A stretch of DNA of 64,000 nt. Source: Enterobacteriaceae endosymbiont of Plateumaris consimilis. GTDB lineage: Bacteria; Pseudomonadota; Gammaproteobacteria; Enterobacterales; Enterobacteriaceae. The stretch is taken from positions 250,333 through 314,332 of the forward strand of contig NZ_CP046230.1 in assembly GCF_012563145.1 (NCBI RefSeq), given 5' to 3'. A program made the position numbers and the translations under genes. Shown in pieces: positions 30,309 to 39,946 of the stretch. The stretch's first letter is position 1, and every line of letters begins with the position of its first letter. Under the pieces are notes generated by a model, which was given only the letters and a program-made list of their open reading frames with translations, was not told the origin of the DNA and did not search any database.

Positions 30309-32068
30309 TTAAAAATTTTTTCTAATTTGAACTAAATTTTTATTTAAAGACCATAATTCTTTTTTCTTTTTAAGATTTAATCCCTCTTTTCTGTCTAAAA
30401 AAATTAAATATTCCTGTCTTTCTTCTATAATATTCATTTTTAACTTATTAATTAAATGTATAAAAAATTTTTCTATTTCTTTTTCCGGAACCATATGGTT
30501 CCATATTGCTAATATTTCAAGAGGTTTTTTAAATTTTGTTCCTCTGTATTGTTCTAATATTTCTACTGTTGTTATTTTTTTTTTATTGCAAATTTGCATT
30601 AATTCAATAAAAAAATTTAGTCCAGTAATATTAGATGTTTTAAATAATTTTAATTTTGGTATAATTTTTATTAATTTAGGTTTTTGTATTAATAAACTAA
30701 TTAACATTCTTACTGTTGTTTTTTTAAAATTATTTAAATAACTATTTTTTAATAATTTCTTTACATTTTTTTTTTGAATAATTAACTGATGTATTTCGAA
30801 AAAATTTAAAATACCTATTTTTTCTCCTATTGTTTTTATTAAATTAACTTGAAATATATAATCAGGAATATTATATATTAATGGTAATGCTATATTAATA
30901 AATTTAGTTTTTCCTTCACAATCTTTAAGATTTATTTTATTTATCAAAATTTTAAAAAAAAAATCTGAAAATGATAAACTATTATTAATATGTTTTTCAA
31001 ATAAAATTTTTCCTTCTTTTTTTATTAAACTATCAGGATCTTCTCCATCTGGAAGTAATAAAAAATTAATTTGTTTACCATGTACCATATGAGATAAACT
31101 AATTTTTAATGAATTCCAATTAGCTTTTCTTCCAGCTTTATCCCCATCATAACAATAAATAATTTTATTAGTAATTTGAAATAACTTTTTTATATGTTCA
31201 TTTGTAATTGATATTCCTAAAATTGCTACTACATATTTTATATCAAACTGAAATAAACTTATAACATCAGTATATCCTTCTACAACTAAAATTTTTTCTA
31301 ATAAATTAAAATTTTTTTTTATTTCATATAATCCATAGAGTTCATTTCTTTTATGAAAAAAAATATTTTCTGGTGAATTTAAATATTTTGGTTCTTTATT
31401 TTCTAAAGATCGACCACCAAAACCAATAACTTTACCTTTTATATTTCTAATTGGAAATATTATACGATTATAGAAAATATCAAAATAATTATTTGTAATT
31501 TTATTATAAATTAATATTTTTAAATCTTTAATTAAAGATTTTTTTTTTTTTCATCGTCACATATTAAATAAATTAAATTTTTATTAGAAAAACCAATAGA
31601 AAAATCATCTAATATTTTTTTATTAAAACCACGATTTAATAAATATTGATAAGCTTTTTTTCCTAATGAAGAGTTTACTAAAGAATCTTTATATAGTTTA
31701 TTAATATCAAACATTAAATTATACATATATTGTTTTTTATTTATTTTATGTAAATTATTTTTGTTATTTTTATAAGGAATGATAAGTCCAAAAAAATTTG
31801 ATATTAACTTAATACTTTCAATAAAATTGATATTATCATAATTCATTATAAAATCGATTATATTACCATGAACACCACAACCAAAACAATGATATAATTG
31901 TTTTTCTTCACTAACAACAAATGAAGGATGTTTTTCTAAATGAAAGGGACAAATACCAAAAAAATTCTTACCTCTTTTTTTTAATTGTATTCTATTTTGT
32001 ATTATTGATAAAATATTACTTTTATTAAGTAAATCACTTATATATGTATGGGAAATATATGTTTTCAT
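30309..32068 (-). CDS. dnaG: DNA primase, reading frame broken at a 13-A tract
   Basis: Synthesises RNA primers for replication and binds DnaB through its C-terminus. The gene is in two frames. The 5' part (32068-31532) encodes the zinc domain (C40, H43, C61, C64) and the start of the RNA polymerase domain, then stops. In another frame, sequence from about 31550 down to 30309 continues exactly where E. coli DnaG would, with RIIFPIRNIKGKVIGFGGR, KYLNSPENIFFHKR, LVVEGYTDV, YCYDGDKAGRKA and LPDGEDPDSL, then the helicase-binding domain. The break is at an A13 run on the coding strand; one extra A joins the frames into about 586 aa (E. coli 581). All conserved parts are intact, so I infer rescue by polymerase or ribosome slippage, or a sequencing error. 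Between rpsU and rpoD as in E. coli. Confidence 0.9.
31539..31551 (-). other. A13 homopolymer at the dnaG frame break
   Basis: Thirteen T on the plus strand, thirteen A in the dnaG mRNA. As written, the upstream frame reads E-K-K-K-N-L and stops; the downstream frame, read backward, meets a TGA just before the tract. With 14 A (or 11) the codons run from GAA straight into TCT-TTA-ATT and rejoin the conserved domain. Confidence 0.85.
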
Positions 32069-32141
32069 TGATATAATATATTTTTTAGATTAGTAAATAA
32101 TTATTTATATTTGTATACTATTTACTATAATTATATATTTA

Positions 32142-32357
32142 TTAATATAAACGAATTTTTTTTAAGTTTTCTCTTGCTATTTTTTTTGCATGTCTTTTAA
32201 TCGCTGATGCTTTAGTTCTTTTTCTTTCTGTTGTAGGTTTTTCATAAAACTCTCTACGTCTAACTTCTGATAAAATACCTGCTTTTTCACAAGCACGTTT
32301 AAATCGTCTTAAAACTAAATCAAATGGTTCATTTTCACGTACTTTAATTACTGGCAT
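32142..32357 (-). CDS. rpsU: 30S ribosomal protein S21
   Basis: 71 aa, same length as E. coli and very similar throughout (begins [13 protein letters not shown], contains [13 protein letters not shown]). Helps initiation on the 30S subunit. First gene of rpsU-dnaG-rpoD; divergent from tsaD. Confidence 0.98.
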   Translation of the reverse strand: MPVIKVRENEPFDLVLRRFKRACEKAGILSEVRRREFYEKPTTERKRTKASAIKRHAKKIARENLKKIRLY

Positions 32358-32397
32358 TTTTAAAATTCTCTATTATATATAATTATAAATAATAAAT

Positions 32398-32418
32398 TAT
32401 ATCATATTTTATGATATA
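32398..32418. repeat. Small palindrome between rpsU and tsaD
   Basis: Nine-base arms (32398-32406 and 32410-32418) around TTT, in the 129-bp divergent promoter region of rpsU and tsaD. Could be an operator or chance symmetry; no promoter hexamers stood out clearly enough to call. Confidence 0.3.
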
Positions 32419-32486
32419 TACTATATAAAATATTTTTTTAATTATATAAAATTTATACTAAAATAAATTTTATTATAGGTGAACAA

Positions 32487-33500
32487 ATGTTAGTAATGGG
32501 AATAGAAACATCATGTGATGATACTGCTATATCTGTTTATGATAATGTAGATGGATTATTATCTAATAATGTTTATAGTCAAAAAATACATAAAAAATAT
32601 AAAGGTATTGTTCCTGAATTAGCTGCTAGACAACATCTAAAGAAAATTATTCCGTTAATTAAAAAAACATTAATTTTCAGTCAAAAAAAAATAAATGAAA
32701 TTGATTTAATTGCTTATACTGCAGGTCCAGGATTAGTTAGTTCATTAATAATAGGTGCAACTATGGCACATACATTAGGATTTTCTTTAAATATACCAGT
32801 TATTCCTATTAATCATATTGAAGGACATTTATTATCTATAATGTTAGAAAAAAAAAAACTAAATTTTCCTTTTATTGTTTTAGTAGTTTCTGGAGGTAAT
32901 ACACAATTAATTTATGTTTATGATTTTGAAAAATATAAAATATTAGGATATAGTATTGATGATGCAGCTGGAGAAGCTTTGGATAAAATTGCAATAATGT
33001 TAGGTTTAAACTTTCCAGGAGGAAAAAATTTATCTAAAATAGCTCAATTTGGTGTTTCAAAACGTTTTATTTTTCCTAGACCTATGACAAAGAATAAAAA
33101 TAATTTAAATTTTAGTTTTTCTGGACTAAAAACTTTTACTAAAAATTTTATAAATAAATATAACTTTTTAGATTTTCAAACAAAAGCAGATATTGCTTGT
33201 GCATTTGAAGATGCTATTATAGATACACTTTTTATAAAAAGTTTATGGGCTTTAGAAAAATACAAAATAAAAAAATTAGTAATTTCAGGTGGAGTAAGTT
33301 CTAATAAAAAATTGAGATTATATTTAATAAAAAAATTGAAAAAAAATAAAATTCAAATTTTTTATAATACTACTAAATTATGTACTGATAATGCAGCAAT
33401 GATTGCATATGTTGGTATAAAAAAATTTCATAAAAAAAATAATTGTGTGCCATATGATATTATTATTGATTCTAAACTAAAATTAAATTTTAATAAGTAA
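32487..33500 (+). CDS. tsaD: tRNA t6A37 threonylcarbamoyltransferase
   Basis: Catalytic subunit that places threonylcarbamoyl on A37 of ANN-decoding tRNAs; TsaC, which makes the donor, is at 45238. Length 337 aa, same as E. coli. Metal-binding His pair in NHIEGHLL, nucleotide motifs GIETSCDDTA and VSGGNTQL, and the C-terminal CTDNAAMIAY Asp are intact. AGGTGA lies six bases before the ATG. Divergent from rpsU as in E. coli. Confidence 0.97.
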   Translation: MLVMGIETSCDDTAISVYDNVDGLLSNNVYSQKIHKKYKGIVPELAARQHLKKIIPLIKKTLIFSQKKINEIDLIAYTAGPGLVSSLIIGATMAHTLGFSLNIPVIPINHIEGHLLSIMLEKKKLNFPFIVLVVSGGNTQLIYVYDFEKYKILGYSIDDAAGEALDKIAIMLGLNFPGGKNLSKIAQFGVSKRFIFPRPMTKNKNNLNFSFSGLKTFTKNFINKYNFLDFQTKADIACAFEDAIIDTLFIKSLWALEKYKIKKLVISGGVSSNKKLRLYLIKKLKKNKIQIFYNTTKLCTDNAAMIAYVGIKKFHKKNNCVPYDIIIDSKLKLNFNK

Positions 33501-33523
33501 TTATTATATAACAAATTTATATC

Positions 33524-34333
33524 ATGATAAAATTACAATATTCTACAATTATTTTATTAAGTGTAATTGAAGGATTAACTGAATTTTTACCTATATCATC
33601 TACAGGACATATGATTATATTTAATAATATATTTAATATAACTGAAAATGAAAAAATTAAAATTTTTGAAATAATAATTCAATTAGGATCTATAACATCC
33701 GCTTGTATTATTTTCTGGACCAAAATAATAAAAATTATAAACAATACATTAAATTATGGTTTTTTTTATAAAAAAAAACTAACATTATTACATATAATAA
33801 TATGTATATTACCAATAATTATTGTTGGATTATTATTTTATAATAAAATTAAATCTTTTATGAATATTGTTATAGTTATTTATGGATTAATTTTTGGTAG
33901 TATAATACTATATTTATCTGAAATATTTAAACCAACTATACCTAGTATTAATAATATTAATTGTTTAACATATAATAAAATATTACTTATTGGTTTGTTT
34001 CAATGTTTATCTTTATTTCCTGGTATATCTAGATCAGGTGCTACTTTATCAATTAGTCTATTATTAGGGATAAGTCGTTTAACATCGTTAGAATTTTGTT
34101 TTATTATAGCAGTTCCAATAATTTTTGGTGCTAGTTTTTTAGAACTATATAAGAATTTTAATATATTTTCTATAGAAGATATTAAACCTATTGTTATAGG
34201 TTTTACTATATCATTTATTATTAGTTTAATTACAATAAAATTTTTTTTATATATTATAAGATATTTTTCTTTAAAATGGTTTGCTGTATATCGTTTATTT
34301 ATTGTTTTATTATTATATATAAAATTTATTTAA
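33524..34333 (+). CDS. uppP: Undecaprenyl-diphosphatase UppP (BacA)
   Basis: Inner-membrane phosphatase that recycles undecaprenyl diphosphate, the carrier made by UppS at 22.4 kb. Length 269 aa (E. coli 273), with several hydrophobic helices. Both catalytic motifs are intact: EGLTEFLPISSTGH near residue 15 and PGISRSGATLSISLL near residue 160. 23 bases after tsaD and overlapping the 3' end of cca on the other strand by 8 bp. Its retention with UppS indicates a peptidoglycan cycle. Confidence 0.95.
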   Translation: MIKLQYSTIILLSVIEGLTEFLPISSTGHMIIFNNIFNITENEKIKIFEIIIQLGSITSACIIFWTKIIKIINNTLNYGFFYKKKLTLLHIIICILPIIIVGLLFYNKIKSFMNIVIVIYGLIFGSIILYLSEIFKPTIPSINNINCLTYNKILLIGLFQCLSLFPGISRSGATLSISLLLGISRLTSLEFCFIIAVPIIFGASFLELYKNFNIFSIEDIKPIVIGFTISFIISLITIKFFLYIIRYFSLKWFAVYRLFIVLLLYIKFI

Positions 34334-35558
34334 TTTTTTTAGTTGAGATAAATATTTTTAATAATTTTAGTCTACGTTGATTTATAATCTTAGAAATATT
34401 TAAACCTTTAATTCCATTTTGAATTATATCTTTATTATTAATTTTTAATATGTGTTGATATATATCAATAAAATATTTTCCTTGTTTATAAAAAATAGAA
34501 TCTAATTTTGCTCTTCCTCTAGCATCAGATTCACTAATTAATGCAATTTGTTTAACTCTATAAGGTTTTCTCCATGCATCAATCATATTATATATATTAA
34601 GTATATCTTCTGCTTTTTGATTATAAATATCATGTATTATATCATGCACTTTAGCTGATAAAACAGCTAAATCACGAATATTATTTGGTATTTTTAATCT
34701 TTCACATAATTTTTTTATTAAAGGAATTCCAGCAATACCATGACCATTATGTCTAGGCCATAGTTTTTTAGGAGTAATTCCTTTTCCTAAATCATGACAT
34801 AAAGCAGCAAATCTTATTCCTATATTAGAAGTTAATTTAGATGCAATAGATAATGTCATCATAGTATGAATACCAGTATCTATTTCAGGATGCCATTTAG
34901 CTGGAGCTGGAATACCATATAATTTATCAATTTCTGGAAAAATTATAGATAATGCACCACATTTTCTTAATATTTTGAAATATATATGTGGATTTACTCC
35001 TTTAAGAGCATTTTCAGTTTCTTTCCAAATTCTTTCTGGTTTTAAATAAGATAATTCTCCAGAAGCACTCATAATTTTCATTAATTTAAATGTACTTTTA
35101 TCAATACTAAATTTTAAATTTGATAATTTTGCAGCAAATCTAGCAACTCTTAATACTCTCAAAGGATCATCTTTAAAAGAATTAGAAACATGTTTAAGTA
35201 ATTTATTATGAATATCTTTTATTCCATGGTATGGATCATAAAATTTTCCTGATTGATCTTGAGCAATAGCATTAATAGTAAGATCCCTACGCAATAAATC
35301 TTCTTCTAATGTTACATTAGGAGATGAATAATAAGTAAACCCACCATATCCATGTCCTGATTTCTTTTCAGTTCTAGCTAGTGCATATTCTTCATGTGTT
35401 AATGGATGTAAAAATACAGGAAAATCTTTTCCAACTAATTTAAAACCTAATTTAATCATTAAATTTATATCAGCTCCTACTACTAACCAATCTCTATCTG
35501 AAAATTTTAAATTTAAAATAATATCTCTAACTGCACCACCTACTAAATAAATTTTCAA
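34326..35558 (-). CDS. cca: CCA-adding tRNA nucleotidyltransferase
   Basis: Adds and repairs the 3' CCA of tRNAs. Length 410 aa (E. coli 412). Head motif YLVGGAVRDIIL followed by catalytic DRDW, RRDLTINA, ERIWKET, and the HD phosphohydrolase domain CHDLGKG are all present. It is needed here because none of the three tRNA genes in this window encodes a full CCA. Convergent with uppP, divergent from hldE. Confidence 0.96.
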   Translation of the reverse strand: MKIYLVGGAVRDIILNLKFSDRDWLVVGADINLMIKLGFKLVGKDFPVFLHPLTHEEYALARTEKKSGHGYGGFTYYSSPNVTLEEDLLRRDLTINAIAQDQSGKFYDPYHGIKDIHNKLLKHVSNSFKDDPLRVLRVARFAAKLSNLKFSIDKSTFKLMKIMSASGELSYLKPERIWKETENALKGVNPHIYFKILRKCGALSIIFPEIDKLYGIPAPAKWHPEIDTGIHTMMTLSIASKLTSNIGIRFAALCHDLGKGITPKKLWPRHNGHGIAGIPLIKKLCERLKIPNNIRDLAVLSAKVHDIIHDIYNQKAEDILNIYNMIDAWRKPYRVKQIALISESDARGRAKLDSIFYKQGKYFIDIYQHILKINNKDIIQNGIKGLNISKIINQRRLKLLKIFISTKKIK

Positions 35559-35704
35559 TTATTATACTCCTTAATTAAATATAATTTATATTATAATTTT
35601 GGTAAAATATTAATTTTATATAAATATTATTTTTATATTAAATTTATTATAATAAAACTATTTAATATAATTATAAACTAAGATTATTATAATGGGCTAT
35701 TAAA

Positions 35705-36670
35705 ATGAAATTAATATTACCTGATTTAAATCATAAAACAATTTTGGTAGTAGGTGATATAATGTTAGATCGTTATTTTCATGGATCAATAAATAAAATA
35801 TCATCAGAAGCTTCAGTACCAGTAATAAAAGTTCAAAATATAAATTATATACCTGGAGGGGCAGCAAATGTTGCTATGAATATATCTTCTATTGGTGCTA
35901 ATGTTAAATTATTTGGCTTATTAGGTATAGATAATGCAGCAAATATTATTAAAAAGGAGTTAAAAAAAAATTATGTGGATTATAATTTTATTCAAAATAT
36001 TAAATTTAAAACTATAATTAAAACAAGAGTATTATCTTCAAATAAACAATTAATACGATTAGATTATGAACAAAAATATAAAAATATAGATTGTAATAAT
36101 CTATTATTAAAAAATATAAAAAAAATTATATCTAATATTAATATTATTGTTTTTTCTGATTATAATAAAGGAACATTATGCAATATACAATCTATGATTA
36201 AATTAGCTAATTTATCAAAAATACCTGTTATTATTGATCCTAAAGGGAACAATTATGAAAAATATTCTGGTGCAACATTATTAACTCCTAATTTAACTGA
36301 ATTTGAATTAGTAGTAGGTAAATGTAATTCAGAAAAAGAATTAGTTGATAAAGGTTTAAATTTGATTTTACGTTATAATATAAATTCATTGTTAGTTACT
36401 AGATCAGAACATGGAATGAGTTTAATACAAAAAAATAAAAAACCTATTCATTTTAAATCACAAGCACATCAAGTTTTAGATGTAACTGGTGCAGGTGATA
36501 CTGTTATTGGTGTTTTATCTGCATTTTTAGCTCAAGATAAAATATCACTTGAAGATTCATGTTTTTTATCTAATATTGCAGCAAGTATAGCAGTTAATAA
36601 ATTTGGTACTGCTACTGTTAGTTTTGATGAATTAAAAAATTCAATAAAAAATTTTGATAAATATCAATAA
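35705..36670 (+). CDS. hldE: HldE kinase domain only (heptose 7-phosphate kinase)
   Basis: Matches the N-terminal ribokinase-like half of E. coli HldE, which phosphorylates heptose 7-phosphate for LPS core. Length 321 aa, whereas E. coli HldE has 477; the gene stops right at the end of the kinase domain and nothing of the cytidylyltransferase half remains in the 91 bases before ribB. The kinase is well preserved: VVGDIMLDRYFHG, PGGAANVAMN, IDPKGNNYEKYSGATLLTPN and the catalytic-base motif VTGAGDTVIG. A stand-alone kinase cannot complete ADP-heptose synthesis. It may act with a separate protein elsewhere or on another sugar. Confidence 0.92.
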   Translation: MKLILPDLNHKTILVVGDIMLDRYFHGSINKISSEASVPVIKVQNINYIPGGAANVAMNISSIGANVKLFGLLGIDNAANIIKKELKKNYVDYNFIQNIKFKTIIKTRVLSSNKQLIRLDYEQKYKNIDCNNLLLKNIKKIISNINIIVFSDYNKGTLCNIQSMIKLANLSKIPVIIDPKGNNYEKYSGATLLTPNLTEFELVVGKCNSEKELVDKGLNLILRYNINSLLVTRSEHGMSLIQKNKKPIHFKSQAHQVLDVTGAGDTVIGVLSAFLAQDKISLEDSCFLSNIAASIAVNKFGTATVSFDELKNSIKNFDKYQ

Positions 36671-36761
36671 ATTAAATAATTAATATTTAATTAATTTTAT
36701 ATTTTAATTTATTATTTATAATAAATATATTAATTCTATTTAAAGTTATTAAATATATATT

Positions 36762-37418
36762 ATGAATAGTCATCGTTTACTTTTTTATCAATTTGGTGAT
36801 TCAATTACTAGAATAAATAATGCAATTTCATCTCTTAATAATGGAAAAGGTGTATTAATATTAGATAATGAAAATCGTGAGAATGAAAGTGATATTGTTT
36901 TTTCTGCAGAAAAAATTACTGTAAAACAAATAGCGTTAACTATTAGATATGGAAGTGGTATTATTTGTTTATGTATTACTGAACATTTACGTAAAAAATT
37001 AAATTTGCCTATGATGGTAAAAAATAATACTAGTTTTTATAAAACAGGTTTTACAGTTACAATTGAAGCAGCAAAAGGTATTACTACAGGAGTATCTGCA
37101 CAAGATCGATTTACAACTATTAAAACAGCTATAAACATTAATGTAAAACCTAAAGATTTAAATAGTCCTGGACATGTTTTTCCGTTAAGAGCTGTTAAAG
37201 AAGGAGTTTTAAAAAGAAAAGGACATACAGAAGCTACTATAGATTTATTAAAAATAGCAAAAATGAATCCTACAGGAATATTGTGTGAATTAACAAATGA
37301 CAATGGATCAATGGCTCGAACGAAAGATACTATTTTATTTGCTAAAAAAAATCATATGCCAGTATTAACTGTAGAAGATATAATTAATTTTCGAATTAAG
37401 TATAATCTTTTTTTTTAA
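36762..37418 (+). CDS. ribB: 3,4-dihydroxy-2-butanone 4-phosphate synthase
   Basis: Converts ribulose 5-phosphate to the four-carbon unit of riboflavin. Length 218 aa (E. coli 217), single-domain RibB without the GTP cyclohydrolase part. Active-site segments NENRENESD, GSGIICLCI, TGVSAQDR, GHVFPLRA and GHTEATIDL are complete. The short upstream spacer (91 bp) has no room for an FMN riboswitch. Suggests vitamin B2 supply; other rib genes are outside the window. Confidence 0.96.
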   Translation: MNSHRLLFYQFGDSITRINNAISSLNNGKGVLILDNENRENESDIVFSAEKITVKQIALTIRYGSGIICLCITEHLRKKLNLPMMVKNNTSFYKTGFTVTIEAAKGITTGVSAQDRFTTIKTAININVKPKDLNSPGHVFPLRAVKEGVLKRKGHTEATIDLLKIAKMNPTGILCELTNDNGSMARTKDTILFAKKNHMPVLTVEDIINFRIKYNLFF

Positions 37419-37430
37419 AAATAATAATTA

Positions 37431-37504
37431 TCGGCGAGAGAGGATTTGAACCTCCGACCCACTGGTCCCAAACCAGTTGCGCTACCAAACTGCGCTACTC
37501 GCCG
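37431..37504 (-). tRNA. proM: tRNA-Pro (UGG)
   Basis: Cloverleaf with acceptor CGGCGAG/CTCGCCG, anticodon stem CTGGT/ACCAG type with anticodon TGG, discriminator A, no encoded CCA. Nearly identical to E. coli proM. Last gene of the Arg-His-Pro cluster; 13 bases beyond the convergent end of ribB. Confidence 0.95.
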
Positions 37505-37521
37505 TTAATTTTTTTAAAATG

Positions 37522-37595
37522 GGTGGCTAATGGGATTTGAACCCACGACAACCGGAACCACAATCCAGTGCTCTACCAACTGAGCTATAGCCACC
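37522..37595 (-). tRNA. hisR: tRNA-His (GUG)
   Basis: Anticodon GTG within GGATTGTGGTTCC; acceptor GTGGCTA/TAGCCAC, with the extra G at -1 encoded at the 5' end opposite C73, as histidyl-tRNA synthetase requires. Only CAT follows C73, so CCA is not fully encoded. Close match to E. coli hisR. Confidence 0.95.
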
Positions 37596-37615
37596 ATAAA
37601 ATTAAATAAACTTTA

Positions 37616-37689
37616 TGCACCCGACAGGAATTGAACCTGAAACCTCTGTTTTCGGAAAACAGCACTCTATCCTACTGAGCTACGGGTGC
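37616..37689 (-). tRNA. argX: tRNA-Arg (CCG)
   Basis: Acceptor GCACCCG/CGGGTGC, D arm with one G-T wobble, anticodon stem CTGTT/AACAG and anticodon CCG, discriminator A, no CCA. Matches E. coli argX, with the anticodon stem turned from G-C to A-T pairs. It leads the cluster; E. coli order is argX-hisR-leuT-proM, so leuT has been lost. CGG codons are rare here, so its retention is notable. Confidence 0.94.
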
Positions 37690-37709
37690 TTTAATTATTT
37701 ATACAATTG

Positions 37710-37738
37710 ATATTACAAATTCATAACTTTAATGTCTA
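37710..37738 (-). promoter_or_regulatory. Sigma-70 promoter for the tRNA cluster
   Basis: On the minus strand TAGACA (37738-37733) and TAATAT (37715-37710) are separated by exactly 17 bases, and the tRNA-Arg 5' end lies 20 bases further on. TAGACA matches the -35 consensus at five of six and TAATAT the -10 at four of six. RpoD at 28.4 kb would recognise it. Confidence 0.55.
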
Positions 37739-37899
37739 GTAATTTTAACAAAAAATATAAAAAAATTTTAGTAAATAAAATATTTTTACAAACATATATA
37801 AAATAAAACATTTGAAATATATATTTTATATACTATTTTTTTCTTATTAAAAATAATTTTCTTAAGTTAAAACAAATAATAACTAAAAAAATTTATTAT

Positions 37900-39159
37900 T
37901 TATGATCTTTTCATCATATCAAAAAATTCATCATTTGTTTTAGTCATAGATAATTTATTTATAAGAAATTCCATAGCATCAATTTCACTCATAGGATGAA
38001 TAATTTTTCTTAAAATCCACATTCTTTGTAAATCTTCTTGAGAACTTAATAATTCTTCTTTTCTAGTTCCAGAACGATTATAATCAATAGCAGGAAAAAC
38101 TCTTTTTTCAGCTATTTTACGTGATAAATGTAATTCCATATTACCTGTACCTTTAAATTCTTCATAAATTACATCATCCATTTTAGATCCAGTATCAATT
38201 AATGCTGTTGCTATTATAGTTAAACTACCACCTTCTTCAACATTTCTTGCAGCACCAAAAAAACGTTTAGGACGATGAAGAGCATTAGCATCTACACCAC
38301 CTGTTAACACTTTACCTGAAGCAGGAGCAATAGTATTATAAGCTCTAGCTAAACGAGTCATTGAATCTAATAAAATTACAACATCTTTTTTATGTTCAAC
38401 TAATCTTTTGGCTTTTTCGATAACCATCTCTGATACTTGAACATGTCTAGATGCAGGTTCATCAAAAGTTGATGCAATAACTTCTCCTTTAACCAATCTT
38501 TGCATTTCGGTTACTTCTTCAGGACGTTCATCAATCAATAATACTATTAGTACACATTCTGAATGATTATAAGCTATGCTTTGTGCTATATTTTGCAATA
38601 ACATAGTTTTTCCTGCTTTAGGTGGAGCTACAATTAATCCTCTTTGACCTCTTCCAATAGGTGAAGCTAGATCTAAAACACGAGCTGTTAAATCTTCTGT
38701 AGACCCATTACCTCGTTCCATACTTAAACGAGAATTAGCATGTAATGGAGTTAAATTTTCAAAAAGAATTTTACTACGAGCATTTTCAGGTTTATCGTAA
38801 TTAACTTCATTAACTTTTAACAAAGCAAAATATCTTTCTCCGTCCTTTGGAGGACGTATCTTACCTGAAATTGTATCTCCTGTACGTAAATTAAAACGTC
38901 TAATTTGACTTGGAGATACATAGATATCATCCGGTCCTGCTAAATAAGAGCTATCAGATGAACGTAAAAATCCAAATCCATCTTGTAATATTTCTAATAC
39001 TCCATCACCAAAAATATCTTCTCCAATTTTAGAATGTTGTTTTAATATAGCAAAAATAATATCTTGTTTACGCATTCTAGCTAAATTTTCTAAATTGATA
39101 CTTTTTCCTAAATTAAGTAGATCTGATATTAGTTTATTTTTTAATCCGGTAAGATTCAT
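37900..39159 (-). CDS. rho: Transcription termination factor Rho
   Basis: Hexameric RNA helicase that ends transcription. Length 419 aa, identical to E. coli. N-terminal RNA-binding cold-shock fold (GFGFLRS near residue 62), Walker [11 protein letters not shown], Walker [17 protein letters not shown]-loop TGGVDANAL and R-loop [10 protein letters not shown] are intact. Since intrinsic terminators here are AT-only and weak, Rho probably carries much of the termination. Follows trxA as in E. coli, with rhoL lost. Confidence 0.98.
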   Translation of the reverse strand: MNLTGLKNKLISDLLNLGKSINLENLARMRKQDIIFAILKQHSKIGEDIFGDGVLEILQDGFGFLRSSDSSYLAGPDDIYVSPSQIRRFNLRTGDTISGKIRPPKDGERYFALLKVNEVNYDKPENARSKILFENLTPLHANSRLSMERGNGSTEDLTARVLDLASPIGRGQRGLIVAPPKAGKTMLLQNIAQSIAYNHSECVLIVLLIDERPEEVTEMQRLVKGEVIASTFDEPASRHVQVSEMVIEKAKRLVEHKKDVVILLDSMTRLARAYNTIAPASGKVLTGGVDANALHRPKRFFGAARNVEEGGSLTIIATALIDTGSKMDDVIYEEFKGTGNMELHLSRKIAEKRVFPAIDYNRSGTRKEELLSSQEDLQRMWILRKIIHPMSEIDAMEFLINKLSMTKTNDEFFDMMKRS

Positions 39160-39399
39160 AATGGTGAGGTCTTAATCTTTGAATAAATCTGAAACATTTC
39201 TTTTGAAATGGTATTGTTAAATAATTTTATATATTATATTTAATATTTTAATATAATTTATAAAATCTCAATTAAGTTATATATTATTGTATGATATATC
39301 AAAATAAATGTTTGTAATTAAACATTATAAATGTTCTCCTTAAATTTATATTTTTTAATAAAAATTAATAAATTTAATTTTTTATAAAATGTAAATTTA

Positions 39400-39729
39400 T
39401 TACTTTAAGTGTTTATCTAAAAATTTTGTTAATTGAATTTTATTAATTGAACCAGTAGTTTGATCTATTATAATACCGTTATTAAATAATATAATTGTTG
39501 GTATACTACGAACATCATATTTTTGAGCTATATTAGGATATTTATCAATATTTAATTTAGCAAAAAATAATTTTTTATTATATTTTTTAAATATTTCATC
39601 CAAAACTAAGGAAAACATTTTGCATGGATTACACCAATCTGCCCAAAAATCAACTAAAATAAAACTATTAATATTAATTTGTGTTTTAAAATTTATATCA
39701 GTTAAATAAATAATAGTTGAATTATTCAT
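39400..39729 (-). CDS. trxA: Thioredoxin 1 with CNPC active site
   Basis: Disulfide reductase; in E. coli also reduces ribonucleotide reductase. Length 109 aa as in E. coli. The fold motifs VDFWADWC, AKLNIDKYP and the cis-proline loop SIPTIILF are present. The active site reads WCNPCK instead of the nearly universal WCGPCK; the codons are unambiguous (TGT AAT CCA TGC). The residue between the cysteines sets redox potential, so activity may be shifted. Upstream of rho, downstream of cyaA. Confidence 0.94.
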   Translation of the reverse strand: MNNSTIIYLTDINFKTQININSFILVDFWADWCNPCKMFSLVLDEIFKKYNKKLFFAKLNIDKYPNIAQKYDVRSIPTIILFNNGIIIDQTTGSINKIQLTKFLDKHLK

Positions 39730-39946
39730 AAAATAAATTAATATCCTTTTATATATATTTATATATTATTATAAAAAAATTATTTATAGTTAAATAACTA
39801 TTATTAAAATAAATATGTATTGGTATTATATATTAAATCTAATAAAAATACAAATTTAATTTGTATTATGATTTAAGAAATTAGATTTATATATAAAAAA
39901 TATATTAAAATTAATATTTTAATAATTTCATATTTTTTAAATAAAT

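Noticed and set aside
30309..31088. Separate 259-aa gene from the C-terminal half of dnaG
   Set aside because: The conserved primase sequence continues upstream of this ATG in the same frame to the A13 tract, so it is part of dnaG and not an independent gene.
36671..36761. Remnant of the hldE cytidylyltransferase domain or an FMN riboswitch before ribB
   Set aside because: Only 91 A/T-rich bases with no recognisable motif of either.
37037..37303. Minus-strand open frame inside ribB
   Set aside because: Mirror of conserved RibB codons; no start signal or resemblance.
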